Source: Cyanoderma ruficeps (lineage: Eukaryota; Chordata; Aves; Passeriformes; Timaliidae). Taken from it: 64,000 bases of DNA. A program made the translations under genes and the position numbers. Every line of letters begins with the position of its first letter. The first letter of the stretch is position 1. The stretch is from positions 1,941,770 through 2,005,769 of the forward strand of contig VZDJ01000063.1 of NCBI GenBank assembly GCA_008694505.1. The letters run 5' to 3'. Positions 43,176 through 55,300 of the stretch are shown piece by piece. The notes under the pieces are model-generated. The model did no database searches. It was not told the DNA's origin and saw only the letters and a program-made list of their open reading frames with translations.

Positions 43176-44859
43176 AAGTGCCTGTTTAACAGCACAGAAG
43201 GGTTTGGCCGCACCAGAACTGCCCTGCCCATGTCTTACTGAGAGTGGTGAGGCTGTGTCCCCCAAAAGCAGGAGCTGAAGGTCCCAGCAGGGTGTGAAAC
43301 GAGCCCGTCCTCAGCAGGGTTCCACACCCCTGGGGCCAGGGCTGCCCTCCCTCCCGGCTCCTGGGCGTGCCAGGGCTGCGCTGTGCCCTTCACTCCCCCA
43401 GCCCCGCAGACAGAACCCCCGCGGCTCTGGGGCCGGGGATTATGGGGAGTGAAAAGCCGTGTCTGGCTCCCGTGTGGGATCTCTGTCTCAGCACCAGATG
43501 GCATTAATGGCATTATTCTGCACGGCTCGGGGACACCCCGCACCTGCACAGCCCCACGCCCCAGCCAGGGCTGGGGACACTGACAGGGGGCAGGGCAGGG
43601 CACGCCCCAGCACCCAAATCCTTGGGCTGAGTGTCATATTTGGAGGGCAGGGTCTTAGCAGAGCTCAGCTGTGAGCAGCCAGGATGGAGCCAGGAACAGA
43701 GGACAGGCACAAACCAAGGACGGGATGCACAGGAAACGTGGCCCCTCTGAGCTGGGGTAGAGGGGCTGCCAGCAGCTCTCCAAGCCTCCACAGTCGTTTA
43801 TTTTGGGTGTTGAGCCCTGGAGCTTTGGGAGAGGGAAGCTGAGGGCACCCCAGGAAAATGCCACCATGTCTCCTTCCTCCTGCCACTGCCCCATGAGAGG
43901 CTCCTAGTGTCCCCAGGGTGAGTCACTGTCCCCATCAGAGGGTGTCCCATGGACAAGCCCAGCCCCTCAGCCCTTTCCCTGTGCTCCGTGGCCTTGGCCA
44001 GGAGGTGTTTGCCTTCTCCCCTGAACCAGGCAATCTCGGAGGATTTCTCTCACAGCCCCTTGAGCCATTAATCTTCTCAAAGTAAATCTTTTCTGCGGCA
44101 CAAAGGGGATTGGGTAAATAATACAGTGGGCAACTGGAGTGCCCTTTTCCTCTGGGAAGGCTTCCAGATCCAAACAGCTTCCCCTTGGGACTGGTTATTC
44201 CTTGTTTGCTTTGCCAGCCTCTGGATGGACAGGTAGGAGGGAGAGGGGCTCTGTCTGGCTGTGGCTTGGCCTGTCCCTGCGCTTCATCCCTGACTGAATT
44301 TGGGGAGATGAGGCAGCAGGGCTGGAACCGGAGCAGCAGCTGCCAGCGCTGCTCCGTGGTGCCAGGGACGCATTTCGCCCATGAGGAAACACGAATGCAA
44401 AATGTCTCCTCGTTAGTTTAAAGAGGAGAGCAGCAAATGGTGACTCAGGGAGCCAGGGAGGAACACTGGAGAGAGGAGAGATGGGCCGGGCTGGCGGGGA
44501 GCCAGCCACGTGCCTCGGCCTCCCTGCGCTCCGCTCCCAAAAAGGCAGCGGCAGCAGCACCTCTGCAGAAACAGCATTGCTCCACGGGAATTATCCTGGG
44601 CTGGGATGATCCTCCAGCCCCAGGAAATGACATTCCCACCCCCATTCCCGTGTTGCAAGCGCCCCAAAGCAGAGGTGATCAGGGAGTAACTGCTCACATG
44701 CAGACGGCCGGGGGCAGCAGCGATGCTGTGGGAGTGCAGCCCGGGGATGGACAGGCTGGGCCCTCCCGGTGGGATTTACAGCGGGATTCACAGAGGGATG
44801 TGGCTGGAAGCAAAGGAGGGTCCCCATGAACCCAGTCCATGTGTGCCAGGACCGTACCT

Positions 44860-45030
44860 TGGAATCACAAAGGCTGGAAAACACCTCTAAGACCATCCAA
44901 GCCCATTAACCAAGGCTGCCAAGGCCAGCACTAAACCATATCCCCAGGGGTCACATCTGTACACATCTGTCTTTTAAATCCCTGTTTTAAATCCCTCCAC
45001 CGCTGTCCCGGGCAGCCCGTTTAGCCCCTG
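44860..45030 (-). mobile_element. Degenerate CR1 LINE fragment
   Basis: Reverse-oriented: GGAATCACAAAGGCTGGAAA, then CACCTCTAAGACCATCCAAG, then CACTAAACCATATCCCCAGG. Only a remnant. Confidence 0.75.
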
Positions 45031-48000
45031 GAGCTTGCCAGAACTGTGCAAAGCCCCTGGAGCTGGCCAGGACAGGGACCCCGCTCTCCTCCCCGCGCGG
45101 GGCTCCCCTCGCCGAAACTCCCTCGCCCCTGTCCCCGCTCCCCCGGTCCCCGCTCAGCAACGGAGCGCCGCGACACTAGAGGGAACCAAATCCCAGCTTC
45201 TTGCCGGGAAAGAGGCTTTTCCTCGGGAACACGAGCATCCCACCGGTCCGGCAAGGGATTCGGGCTGTGGGCACGGGGAACGCGGATCCCTTGGCAGAGT
45301 AAAGAACCACAGGATGGTTTGGCCCGGAAGTTTAAAACTGTTCTCCCTTTTCGTGTCCCCAGTCATAAGTGCCAGGGATCCCTTATGGAAATGCAGCTGT
45401 TCCTGTAGTGCACGACCCAAAGGGCTCGAGTAGGATGTCATTTTTGGGTACCTTGACCTGCTGGCACCTGTTTGTCCGTGGGTTTGCAGCCTTTTACTGA
45501 GGCACAAGCCCCTCGCCACCTCCAGGGCGTTCATCCTCCACACTCCGTGTGGCAGCCGCCTGGTCCCCTCGGCCACTGGGGAAACTGAGGCACAGGGGGG
45601 CTGCAGCCACAGGCAAGCTGGGGTCCTTCCCCCCTCAGCACCCACACAGGGCCAGCCTTGGGGTTGGGGACAACTGGGGAGGAGGGGCAAGGGGGTCCAG
45701 GACAGGTTTTGCAGGACGGAATCCTACCCGGCATGCCCAGCACTTTTGCATCCAGCTGTGCCCAGTAATTAGCTGACACCCGTCCTTTCCTGCAATTACC
45801 CCCAGAGCTGCCCGCCGTGTTACCAATGGGACTGGGCCGGCAGCGGTGGCTGTGCAGGACTCGGCCTTTGTCTTTGTCCCAGTGGGACAGGGTGTCCAGT
45901 GCGGGGTCACAGCGGGCTGGCCCTGCTCGGGGAGGTGCTGCCAGGGTAAGTTGGCGACGCGTGGGAAGCGCTTTGCGGCAATCGGCTCGCGGCAGATAAG
46001 TAGCCCTGTTGTTTTAATGATCGCTTCCTCCGGGGATTTGCCTGCGAGGGCGGCCGAGGCCACGGGGCTGGGGCCCGGCGGGAGGTGAGGTGTGCCCTGG
46101 CCCGAGGGATGCGGGAGCAGCGCCTCTGCCCGGCACGGGGCACAGCCTGCGGCTGGGGGTGACCCCGGAGCTCTGGGGGTGCTGTGCCCACCCTCCTCGC
46201 GGCTCTTCCTCTATGTCCCTGCGTGGGGAGTGGGTTTTTCCAATATTAGTGGAAGAATTGCCTTTAGGGGGAAATACCTCGTTGGCTAACGGGGTGTGTG
46301 AGCACGGGACCCTGCTGTAATCCCCAGAGCTCTGGAGTAGCCTGGAGCTGAGTGTAAATCTGCCCAGAGGCAGAACAAATGCCAGCGAAGGGGGAAATTG
46401 AACAGGGGAACTGTTTTCAAAGGGCTGTGGGATGCCCCGTGCCCTCAGGAGAGGCAGCAAGACCCCCCAGTGCAATTTCTCCCGAAGCCTGTTGGGGCTC
46501 AGAGCTGTGTGTGGGCACGTGTTGCTATAATTTCTCCTGTGCCTTGTGCGGAGTTTGGGCCAGAGAATTAATTCCTCAGCGTGAGCTTCACCTTTGACCC
46601 ATGCAGCTGGGCTGGCTGCCGGCTCTGGCAGGCTGCTGGCTGCCTGTGAGCGGGGCAGTGGCTCCAGGGAGTGTGAGACGGGCTTCTCCTCACGAGTCAC
46701 CGCTGGCCTGGCTTCCCGCGAGCCGCCTGTGCTGCCAAAGCGCAGGTCAGCGCTGCCCAAATAATTGCCGTGGAGATTTCCTGCCTTTCCTCATCACAGC
46801 CACACGAAGCACACGACGCAGCTCTGGCTGGTAGCAGGACAGCGGCTTTCCGGGCTGAACGTGCATGCGAAGGACACACAAATGCTTCCTGTGCACATCC
46901 AAACACGGAGCTGTGGAGAGGCTGATGTGCCCGAAGCGTGGCTGGCTGCTGGGCACGAGCTGAGCCCCAGGTGTGGGCTGGCAGAGCTCCTGCTCCGGGA
47001 GCTCTGGCTGCCTGCCCGGCCCTGCCAGCCCCGCACGTGTGCCCGGGCTCAGCGAGCTGGCAAAGGGCCTGGGCTGAGCCATCCCTGGAGGAGCAAACAG
47101 GGCAGGAAAGAACAGCACAGGCAGCCCAAGGAATGGCCAGGGCTCCCTGAGTGTGACCTGGGCTGAGCGCTCTCCCTGCCAGCCTTAAAGTTTGAGCTTC
47201 TGGTGCTGCTTCCTGCCTGGAGCTCCTGTTGTGGAGGAAGGAGCCTTTGGAGGAGGATATCAGTGTGCTGGGTTGATTCCCTGAGCTGGGCATGGTGAGG
47301 AAACTCACGAGAGCTGCTCAACAGCCAAGGGAGCTAAAAATGAACGGGTGAGCAGCATTTACTCCCCCTGCTCACATGCCTCACACAGAGATCTGTGGGG
47401 CCCCGTGGGTGCTGTGCCAGCGAGTGCCCTGCCAGCCCACGCACCCCCGCTCCATTCACTCCCGAGTGTAGGAGGGTACCAATCACACCTGAGTCCGACG
47501 CTCTGTGTGCTGGTTTGCCAAGTGCTGTGGCAGGTTCCGGGCTGGCAGCTCACTGTGAGCAGCCTGGGCTGAGCTGTGCTGCCATCCTGCAGCAGCTGCC
47601 GGGGAGGGAAGGGGGCAGATGCCTGGCATGTGGCTGGGGCTCCCCAGAGCCCGGGCTTTGCCGGCTGCCTGGGCATGGGCCTGCATACCAATTTCCCTGC
47701 CAAGCACCGGCGAACATCTGCACGGCGATGGAGGTGGCGGTTGAAACGCACCCCGGCTCCTGGAGGGGTGTGTGGGCACCGCGTGTGCATCAGGTGCCGC
47801 CTCTCGGGACGTGCCCGCGTGGGATGGCTGTGACACCCACGAGCCGCTGAGGTGGCCTGGGAACGGGCTGGGGAGGGGGCGGTGACGGCGCTGCCGAGCG
47901 CCGGGGAAGAGGAAGCACATCCTTGGGGAGGAGGAGGAGGAGGAGGAGGGAAGGCTGTGGTGTGTCAGACCCGCGCAGCACGGGCACAGTGTTGGCCCCT

Positions 48001-48279
48001 GTTCCTGCGGCTGGCACTGAGGGGTTAGGTGGCAGTGGCCTCACTAAAATGACAACGGGTGTGGGTGGCCCGGAGCAGGGAGGGGACAGGAGGGGCATGG
48101 AGGACTCAGCGCCCTGGCAGCTTCTCTGCGTCCTTTGGCCGTGTCCCCCCTCTGAAATGGAGACCTCCCACCCACGGGTACCCCCTCGGAGAGCTCTTCA
48201 GGGGACTTCTAGGTGGGAAGGCTCGCAGAGAATCCCGAGGGCTGGAAATGGCCGAGGGGCTGTTGTTTTCCCAATTTCC

Positions 48280-48480
48280 GTGACGATAGTTGCGCTCTCA
48301 ATTAAATCTAAACAGTGCTTTTTAAAAAATCCGAACGTAATGTTTTTCCTGCTGGTTGTTTTGTTTGAAATCTGAATGCTTTAATCTTTCTTTCTGTTTA
48401 TTTTCCAACAAATTGGGCTTGTAAAGGCTGTTTTGGAAAGCAAAGAAAACCTGCTATAATCACTTCGAGAAAAGACACTC
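48280..48480. promoter_or_regulatory. AT-rich candidate conserved element upstream of DSCAML1
   Basis: Island of AT-rich sequence (CTCAATTAAATCTAAACAGT, TTTCCAACAAATTGGGC) in GC-rich surroundings, with homeobox-type cores. Conservation cannot be judged from one sequence. Confidence 0.3.
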
Positions 48481-48679
48481 TGAATGCTCTAACGGTCCAG
48501 ACAAATTGGCTTTGGTGCGACTAAGTCTTGGGGAGTACAAGGCTCGGCTTGAGCTAAGCCTTGGATAAATACACCCCAAAGTAAAGCATTAGCTGGTATT
48601 TGTTTGTTGTTCGCTGGCTGGAGGGATGAATGTGTAATGAATCTGCTGGCCCCGTCTTGCTTGTGTCCCCCCTCATGGG

Positions 48680-48815
48680 AGCAGCACGGGCTGCCGAAAT
48701 CCTGATCTCCCATCCCTGGAAATGTCCAAAACCGGGCTGGACAAGGCTTGGAGCCACCTGAAAGGCGTCCCTATGGTCTGTAAGGTGCCTTCCAACCCAA
48801 ACCACCGTATTGTTT
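48680..48815 (+). mobile_element. CR1 LINE fragment next to the DSCAML1 CpG island
   Basis: Forward CR1: CCATCCCTGGAAATGTCCAA, then GGGCTGGACAAGGCTTGGAG, then GGTGCCTTCCAACCCAAACC. It ends about 20 bp before the CpG-dense DSCAML1 5' region. Confidence 0.88.
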
Positions 48816-49318
48816 TTGTCCCCGGGATGCTGGACGGGCGTGCGGGAGGCCCGGGGAGCAGGACGAGTGCCAGCGGCGAGTCCCGGGCGGCTCAGACGTG
48901 CTGCTGCACCCGCAGGACGGGGCTGACCCGGGGCAAGGCTCCGCGGTGCCGCTTTGCGGGGATGCGGGAGCGCGAACCGCGCTCCGGCCGCGGGGCTGCA
49001 CCGGGGCCGACGGATGGCCCGGAGGCGAGCGCGGCTTGGAGGCGGCCGGTGGGGGCCGGGGGTTCTGGCAGCCCTTGCGCACGCCGAGGAGGAGGAGGAA
49101 GGGGCTCGGCCGGCGGGGGCCGCGGCCGCCCCCAGCCCTGCGCGGCGCGGGGGGGGCGGGCGCGGGCGGGAGCCCGGCCCACGGGCGGGAGCGGAGCGGG
49201 GCGGAGCGGGAGCGGCGCTGGGCACCTCAGCCGGGCTGGCAGCGGCGGCAGGAGCGCGGCACGCCGGGGCACCGCACCTCCGCAATTGCGCCGCAGCCCG
49301 GGGCCAGAGCTGCTCTGT

Positions 49319-49336
49319 ATGGCATGTGGCTGGTAA
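49319..49336 (+). promoter_or_regulatory. Short upstream ORF overlapping the DSCAML1 start codon
   Basis: ATGGCATGTGGCTGGTAA reads M-A-C-G-W-stop in the -2/+1 frame. The main start codon (49324) lies within it. Its own context is weak at -3 (T) but has G at +4. Confidence 0.6.
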
Positions 49337-52300
49337 CTTTTCTCCTGCTGTACTCTTTGCCGAAAGGTACGTGGGGACCGGCGCGGGGGCGGCGGGGGGT
49401 CCCCGGCAACGGGACCGGGCGGGAGGCACGGGCTGCGCCCTCCCCGGGGCTCTCGGTGCTCTGGTTCTCGGTCCCACATCTCTCGGGGCGCCCTCCCCTG
49501 GGTCCCGGGGCTCTCGGTGCGCCTTCCCGGGCTCTCGGTGCGCCCTCCCAGGGGTCCCGAGGGTCTGGGTGAGCCCTGTTGGGATCTCGATACGCCCTCC
49601 CCGGGGTCCCCGGGCGCTCGGTGCGCCCTCCCCGGGGTCCCGGCGGCTCTTGGTGCGCCTTTCTGGGCTCTCGGTGCGCCCTCCCCGGGGTTCCGCGGCT
49701 GTCGGTGCCGCGCTGTCGCTGCGCCCTCTCCGAGTGCCCGGGATTGTCGGAGCGCTCTCCCGGAGCGCTCTCCCCGGACGGCGCGGCGGAGCGCGGGGCT
49801 CGGTGCGCGCAGCGGGGCCGGTCGGTGCCGGCGCATCCCGGAGCGGCTCCGCGACGCTGCCCCCGGGGCGGCGGTGACAGCGGCGGCCGGGACCCCGCAC
49901 CGACGGGCGCAGCATCCTCCGGCGGGGCCGCGCGGGGACCGAGCGCTCCGCGTCCCCCGAGCGCTTCTCAGTCTGATCCCGTCAGCAGGAGAAACCCAGC
50001 GATGCCTTAAAATTCGCATCCTTCCCCCTAGGAATGCTGTGTGAAGTGTAACCCAGCGGCTTGACATCAATCAGATTATAGATAAATCATGTATGTACGG
50101 GGCGGGGGATGGGGAGAATCATGGAACAAACGTGTCAAGGAGACACACGCTGGAAGATTGCAGATTAATTTAAAGTTGGGCATTAAGTGGATGCTGCCCA
50201 CATCCAGCGAGGTGATACTCTAACCGAGTCTCTGCTCTAGATGCAATTAAAGAGAGGCAGGAGCTGCGTGGAGCACGGGCACTTAAATCCCACTGCGTTT
50301 GTTACAACAATCGATCCATGTTACATAAAGGAATTGCCCATTTCCGGATCTGCGGGAATTTTTAATTATGTTTCTGTAATAAATTACCTCTTTGCCCACG
50401 ACCCGACCTGCGGATGCGGTGCTGGAAGCGCCCACCTCTCGGAAAATTGTCTGCTCGGAGGATGTAAAATGACATTTGCCCTAATTATCGTCTCTGACAT
50501 TTGAGAACAGCGAGGGGGGAAATTTTAGGAAATGAGGAAAGTGAAAGAAAGGGGACGGAGCCGCTTCCTTGCATGAGACCTCTCTCGCTGCCCATTGCAT
50601 TACCCCGTTAGCTGAATGTTAATCCAATGAAAAATATTTACTGAGGTTTAATAGGGCGCCCTGTCCAGTTGTGCAGTGATGATCAATTATTCCATCAATT
50701 ATTAATTATGGAATAGCTGCTTTATTCGAGCTGGGGTGAAGCTGCTTTTGGGAGCTTTACCCAAAATCGCTATTGTGCTTCAGATCTGCTGAGCTGAACG
50801 TGCCAGCGTCTGCTTTGCTTACATTTGCATTTTTTACTGTGCTAAAAGGAAAAAAAAAAACCAAACCTGGAAACAAATAACCGTCGAGGATGCCATGATT
50901 CCTTTCGACCCCCAATAGTCAAAATAATAAAGAGCTGCACCGGTTTATTGCTTTTTGCATCTCTTCAGCCCCAGCTTCTTGGAAAAGGCATCTCTTCCCA
51001 CAGAGCTATCTCTTCGGAGAAGAGCAAATTAAAAGCCTCCATTAGCACAACTCCTCGTGGCCTCATTTTACATTTTATTTCTTTAAAAAAAAAAAAAGAA
51101 AAAAAAAAAGAGAGAGATCTTCAGCATCGAGCAGTCCTGGTGATGCAAAGTGTTAAGGTGAAGCGGTTCCAGAGAGAGGACAGCAATACAATGGAAGTTT
51201 CATTAGAATAATAGGATTAAAAAAAATGAATTGCTTAATGCATGATAAACCTTTCAGATACTTAATATTTCTGGGCATCGAAGCACATCCTTTTAACGTG
51301 CTCCTGCTGTAGAACAAGAGCTCAAGTAGAAACTGAAAGCAGATAAACATTTGATCCAAGGGAACCCCTGAAGTTTAGAAATCCCTCGATGGGCTGTAGC
51401 TGCTTATTTCTGCCCCCGTTTATAAAATAAACAGAAATGGGTGGTTGGCAAGCGGCGAGTTGAGCAGCGAGATGGTCTGGCAGCGCGAGGGAGAGCAGCC
51501 AGGCGGAGGGGAGGTGAGCGGTGTGATGAGGAACGGACTGGTCACAACTGAGAGGCTGGGAGCCAGGGAAGCGTCTCCCTGCGTGATGTTGCTGGATGGC
51601 TCTGCCGCCTGATTTATATTGGCATTATATTTACATGATGTTCCCGCGCTGGGCGCAGCGAACGGCGCAGCTCGCGGTTTCTAATCTCTCCCATCTCGGC
51701 CCCCCAGTGTGGCACAGCGCTCGTTTGTCTCTGAAATGAAACATGGAAACCTCATTAAATGCACGGAGGAGAAGCCCGCAGTGCTCAGCTCCTCGCCGTG
51801 CCCGGCGCTTGTTTATCCTGCCAAAATTTCCCAGCACCAGGAGCCACCATGGCGGCTCGCCCAGAGCCTTTACCTGCGCCTGGCATGGGTTTTGCCTCGG
51901 GATGGGGAATGGATAAAAGCAACCCTGATGTTCCTGGGCGTTTGTCCTCCGCAGGAAGAGGCTGCGAGAGGGGCGAGTGCCAGGGATGTGCTGTGGAACG
52001 GCCCTTCCTGGGGCTGGGGGCTGCCTGGCAGCTTGGGGCATGGCTTGGGGGCAGCCGTGGCTCCAGGACCTCGGTGTTGGGGTGCCGGGATCTCTGCCCG
52101 CCTGTGGCCCCGTGCTGGGGGGTTGGATGGGCAGCGCTCCATCCTTCTCTGGAGCAGCTGGCGAGCCGAGGGCAGGAATGAAGCTGGAAGCCTTTGTGGC
52201 AGGGATTCTGACATGGCAGCACGCGAGGCTGAGCCGCGCCTCGGGTGACATGGAGGCACCTCACAGCCGAGCAGGCAGCACCGTAATGGGCGCGACCTCC

Positions 52301-55300
52301 ATGGTGGGCACCAAGGAGGAAGGCTCCTTGCAGTCCTTGCAGTCGTTGCCGTGCTGCTGTTCGGGGAGGACGTGCAGTGGCAGCTCTGGGTGAGCTGAGT
52401 GTTCCTCGCCTCTGGAATCTCGGTTAGAGCCAGCTCCTCGTCTTTACATAACCGTGGGTTTGGGAGTCACCCTCTCCCTGCTCGTGGATCCCGCAGAAAT
52501 ATCCCCCATCACGCACCAGGGCTGTGTGTTTGCCGCCATCATCCGCCAGCAGAGCCGTACCAAACATTTCGGAATTCCATTTCCAGGCTCGTGCTCCTGC
52601 CTGCTCCCAGCTGTGCCTGGGAAAGGCTGCAGCAGCCCTGAGAGGGGATTGAGCATGGCTTGGAGGGGATGGGGAGGAGGTGAGGAGCTGGCAGAGCTCG
52701 CCCAGGTGTGTTCTCCTGTTGGCTGCATGGTGGGAATCCTGGTCTCCACCTTGTAAAGCCACCGAGTGTGTTGTGATGCATTGGGAGCATGGCCTGGCCA
52801 TTGTGGAGGGGGCCCAAGGCCGGGCGTGTGTGACTCTGGTGTGTCCCCTTGCCCACCCCTCGTGCTCACTCGTGTGACCTCCCTGGGGACACAGTGCTGT
52901 CACTCTGGCTGGGTAATGTCACCAGATGTCCTCTTGGGGCCTCAGGCGTTGTGTTCAGCTTGGCCAAGGCACGGAGATGGGCTCTGGAAGGGGAGGAGAG
53001 GCCCTCCCTGTGGTGCCAGGCTGAGGGTCCCCAGGCTGGAGGGCTCAGGAGGTGGGGCAGGGCTGGGGGATGTCCAGCTCTGGCTCAGCCCCTGTGTGGA
53101 TGGTGTGGTGGGGCTGGTACCTCTCAGGAGCTGCCACGGGAGGTTCAGGAAGGAGGAATCCAGCCTGGAGAACGTTTTTTTTTTTTCCCAGGCAAGGGTT
53201 ACAGCCTCAGCCTGGGTGCTGTCGTAATCGCTGGAGGTGGTTCAGGCCTTAATTTCCATGCAGATGCATCGAGGATCAGGCGCTTGGAGCATGTTTGAGC
53301 CGTGCCCTTACCCACAGAGGACCAGAGGCAGCTTCTCCTTTGCTCCCTCTTTGCTTTGTCAGGTCGGGAAGGGCCGTGGTGCTCGAGCCAGAGGGGCTGT
53401 GCCACCAGGGTGGGACCCACGTGGCAGCCAAATGGCAGTGCCAGGGCAGGGAAGATGCTGTGGCAGGTACCTGCTGTGCTGGGCACCAGCTGAATGCCCC
53501 AGGCCCTGCTTGGCATTTCCTGACACGATTTCCACCCCCCTGAGACTTGTCCCTGAGGGGCACAGCGTGCCGGAGTCACGGTTTAACCCTTTGGGCTGGG
53601 ACGCGGTGGGGAGGTGACATCCTGGAGGATGTGGGGCCCTCCCAGGACCTCCGAGCTCCCCTTGGAAGGGACCAGCCTCGGCTGCTTCCCTCCTCATCCC
53701 TTCCACGGTGCTTGGAAGTGCCACTTCTCGCTCCATCAACTCCAAGGTCACTCCCCTGGTTAGCACAAAGGCTGTTAAGGGTGTCCTGCCCATGAGGGCT
53801 TGGAGGAGGCTCGTTCCGGGGAAGGGCCGGAGGCTGCCCCAGCCTTCCGACCCCCCGCAGGCCGTGTGTGATGGAATCGCTGTCCTCGGTGGGGACTTGC
53901 CACCTACCTGTAATTCCGGTGCGTGCCAGGCTTTGGTTCACTTTCTCCTTGAACAGGGCAGGTGTCAAACACCCTTAATGAGGATAATAAATGAGCTGCG
54001 AGGTGGCCATTAGCCTGCTGCTCTCCTCAGCATCCCCGCAGCCCGGCTCAGCCGGGGGCTGTGGAAACCCTGGCGGCCCCTCCAGCCCCTTTGGAGCCCC
54101 AGGAATGGGGTTTTTTTCCTGGGGGGAAGCCCCGGCAGGTCCTCAGCAGCCTTGCAGGAGGGCTGGGGTGGGCACCCAGACCGCCAGGATCAGGAAGGGG
54201 GTCTCAGAAAAGCTGCTGTCAGCGGGGTGATGTGAAGTCCAGCCCAGTGCCTGCCCAGGGGAGGGCATGAACCCCCTCAAAACACCAATTCTTCAGCATT
54301 TTCCCGGCTCTGCCAGGTTTCCACGGAGCTAAAGGGCCGTGCTCGGCTCTGAGGGACTTGGTGGCTTTGGGTGGGCTCGGGGCTGGCTGTGTGCTGCCAG
54401 CACAGGTGATGGGCGTGCACGGAGAGCAGGAAAAGCCTCTTATCTCAGGAGGAAGAGCCCTGGCTGGCACCAAGCCGGTCCTTGTCCGAGACTGCTCCTA
54501 AATCTGCTTCTTAGAAAAGGATGGGCTCTTCCCTGGGGGGTTTTGTGCTGCTGGGGAGGTGATGGCATTGCTGGGCTGCAGGACACACACCTGCACCTCT
54601 CCCAGAGATGGTGACAGATCTTGGGGACAGCTTGTGGCCCCTCTCTGGAGCAAGCAGCTGCTGGAGAACAGCTCAGTGCTTTGCTGTGTCACTGAAGGTG
54701 CTGGAGTTTGGGAAGTCCAGCCACCAAGACTAGTAAATATTCCGAAGGGATGATAGCAAAATGACTTGCTTCTCCCAGCTCGAATAGAGATATTAATATT
54801 TCAATACCTCTAGGTTGTAATTTACCACAATTTAGGAAGATTGAGCTCTGATAACTTAAAACACCTGCCTTTGAGAGCCAGCCCGAGTGTCCAGCCCTGT
54901 GCTGGGCTCGGTGCAGCTCCCAGCTGGAGCCAGGCTGGGCTCCAGGCTGCATTCCCAGCAGAAACTGTTCCATCTCAGCTCCCCCAGCCTCCTCTTTTCA
55001 GGTTCATGTGAATTAATGCCCTCGATATGTAGGTTAGGGTCAGCACATCTGACCAGATGTGAGCCAGTGATTTCTGGTTTAAAAATATTGCCGTGCTATT
55101 TCTAAATTTTTAATCTCTCCCAGTGATTTGGAGACAGTTTTATGAAACATGGAATTAGGATGGTGCTCAATGCTAAATGGTAAAGGAGATTATGGGGATT
55201 TAACTCTATACGTCTGTCACATAACTATTGCCAATCCCATAACCTCCATTTTCTATTAAAAATCCCTTTCCCCCTTTGACCCGAAAAAGCTTTATGGGTA

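Larger units (their letters stand above)
41530..48679. other. Intergenic FXYD2-DSCAML1
   Basis: About 7 kb with no supported exon on either strand. Contents: two CR1 remnants listed separately; an A11 tract at about 42453; AT-rich candidate conserved patches at 42890-43060 and 48280-48480; a CpG-moderate zone around 45000-46200; and a GGA repeat at about 47928-47950. Confidence 0.5.
48830..50000 (+). promoter_or_regulatory. DSCAML1: CpG island spanning DSCAML1 exon 1
   Basis: About 1.2 kb of extremely CpG-dense sequence around the DSCAML1 start codon, including repeated GCGGAGCGGG boxes (about 49190-49215). Typical TATA-less developmental promoter. Transcription start not determined. Long open frames on both strands here are by-products of GC content. 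Confidence 0.75.

Noticed and set aside
45300..45345. Possible CR1 scrap (ACCACAGGATGGTTTGG)
   Set aside because: Only about 20 bp resemble the CR1 end and the rest does not continue the element; too short to call.
48554..50070. Long minus-strand open frames (about 390-450 codons) opposite DSCAML1 exon 1
   Set aside because: Arg/Pro/Gly-rich translation of a CpG island and a CR1 remnant, with no family resemblance. The + strand holds the real exon with a signal peptide and donor.
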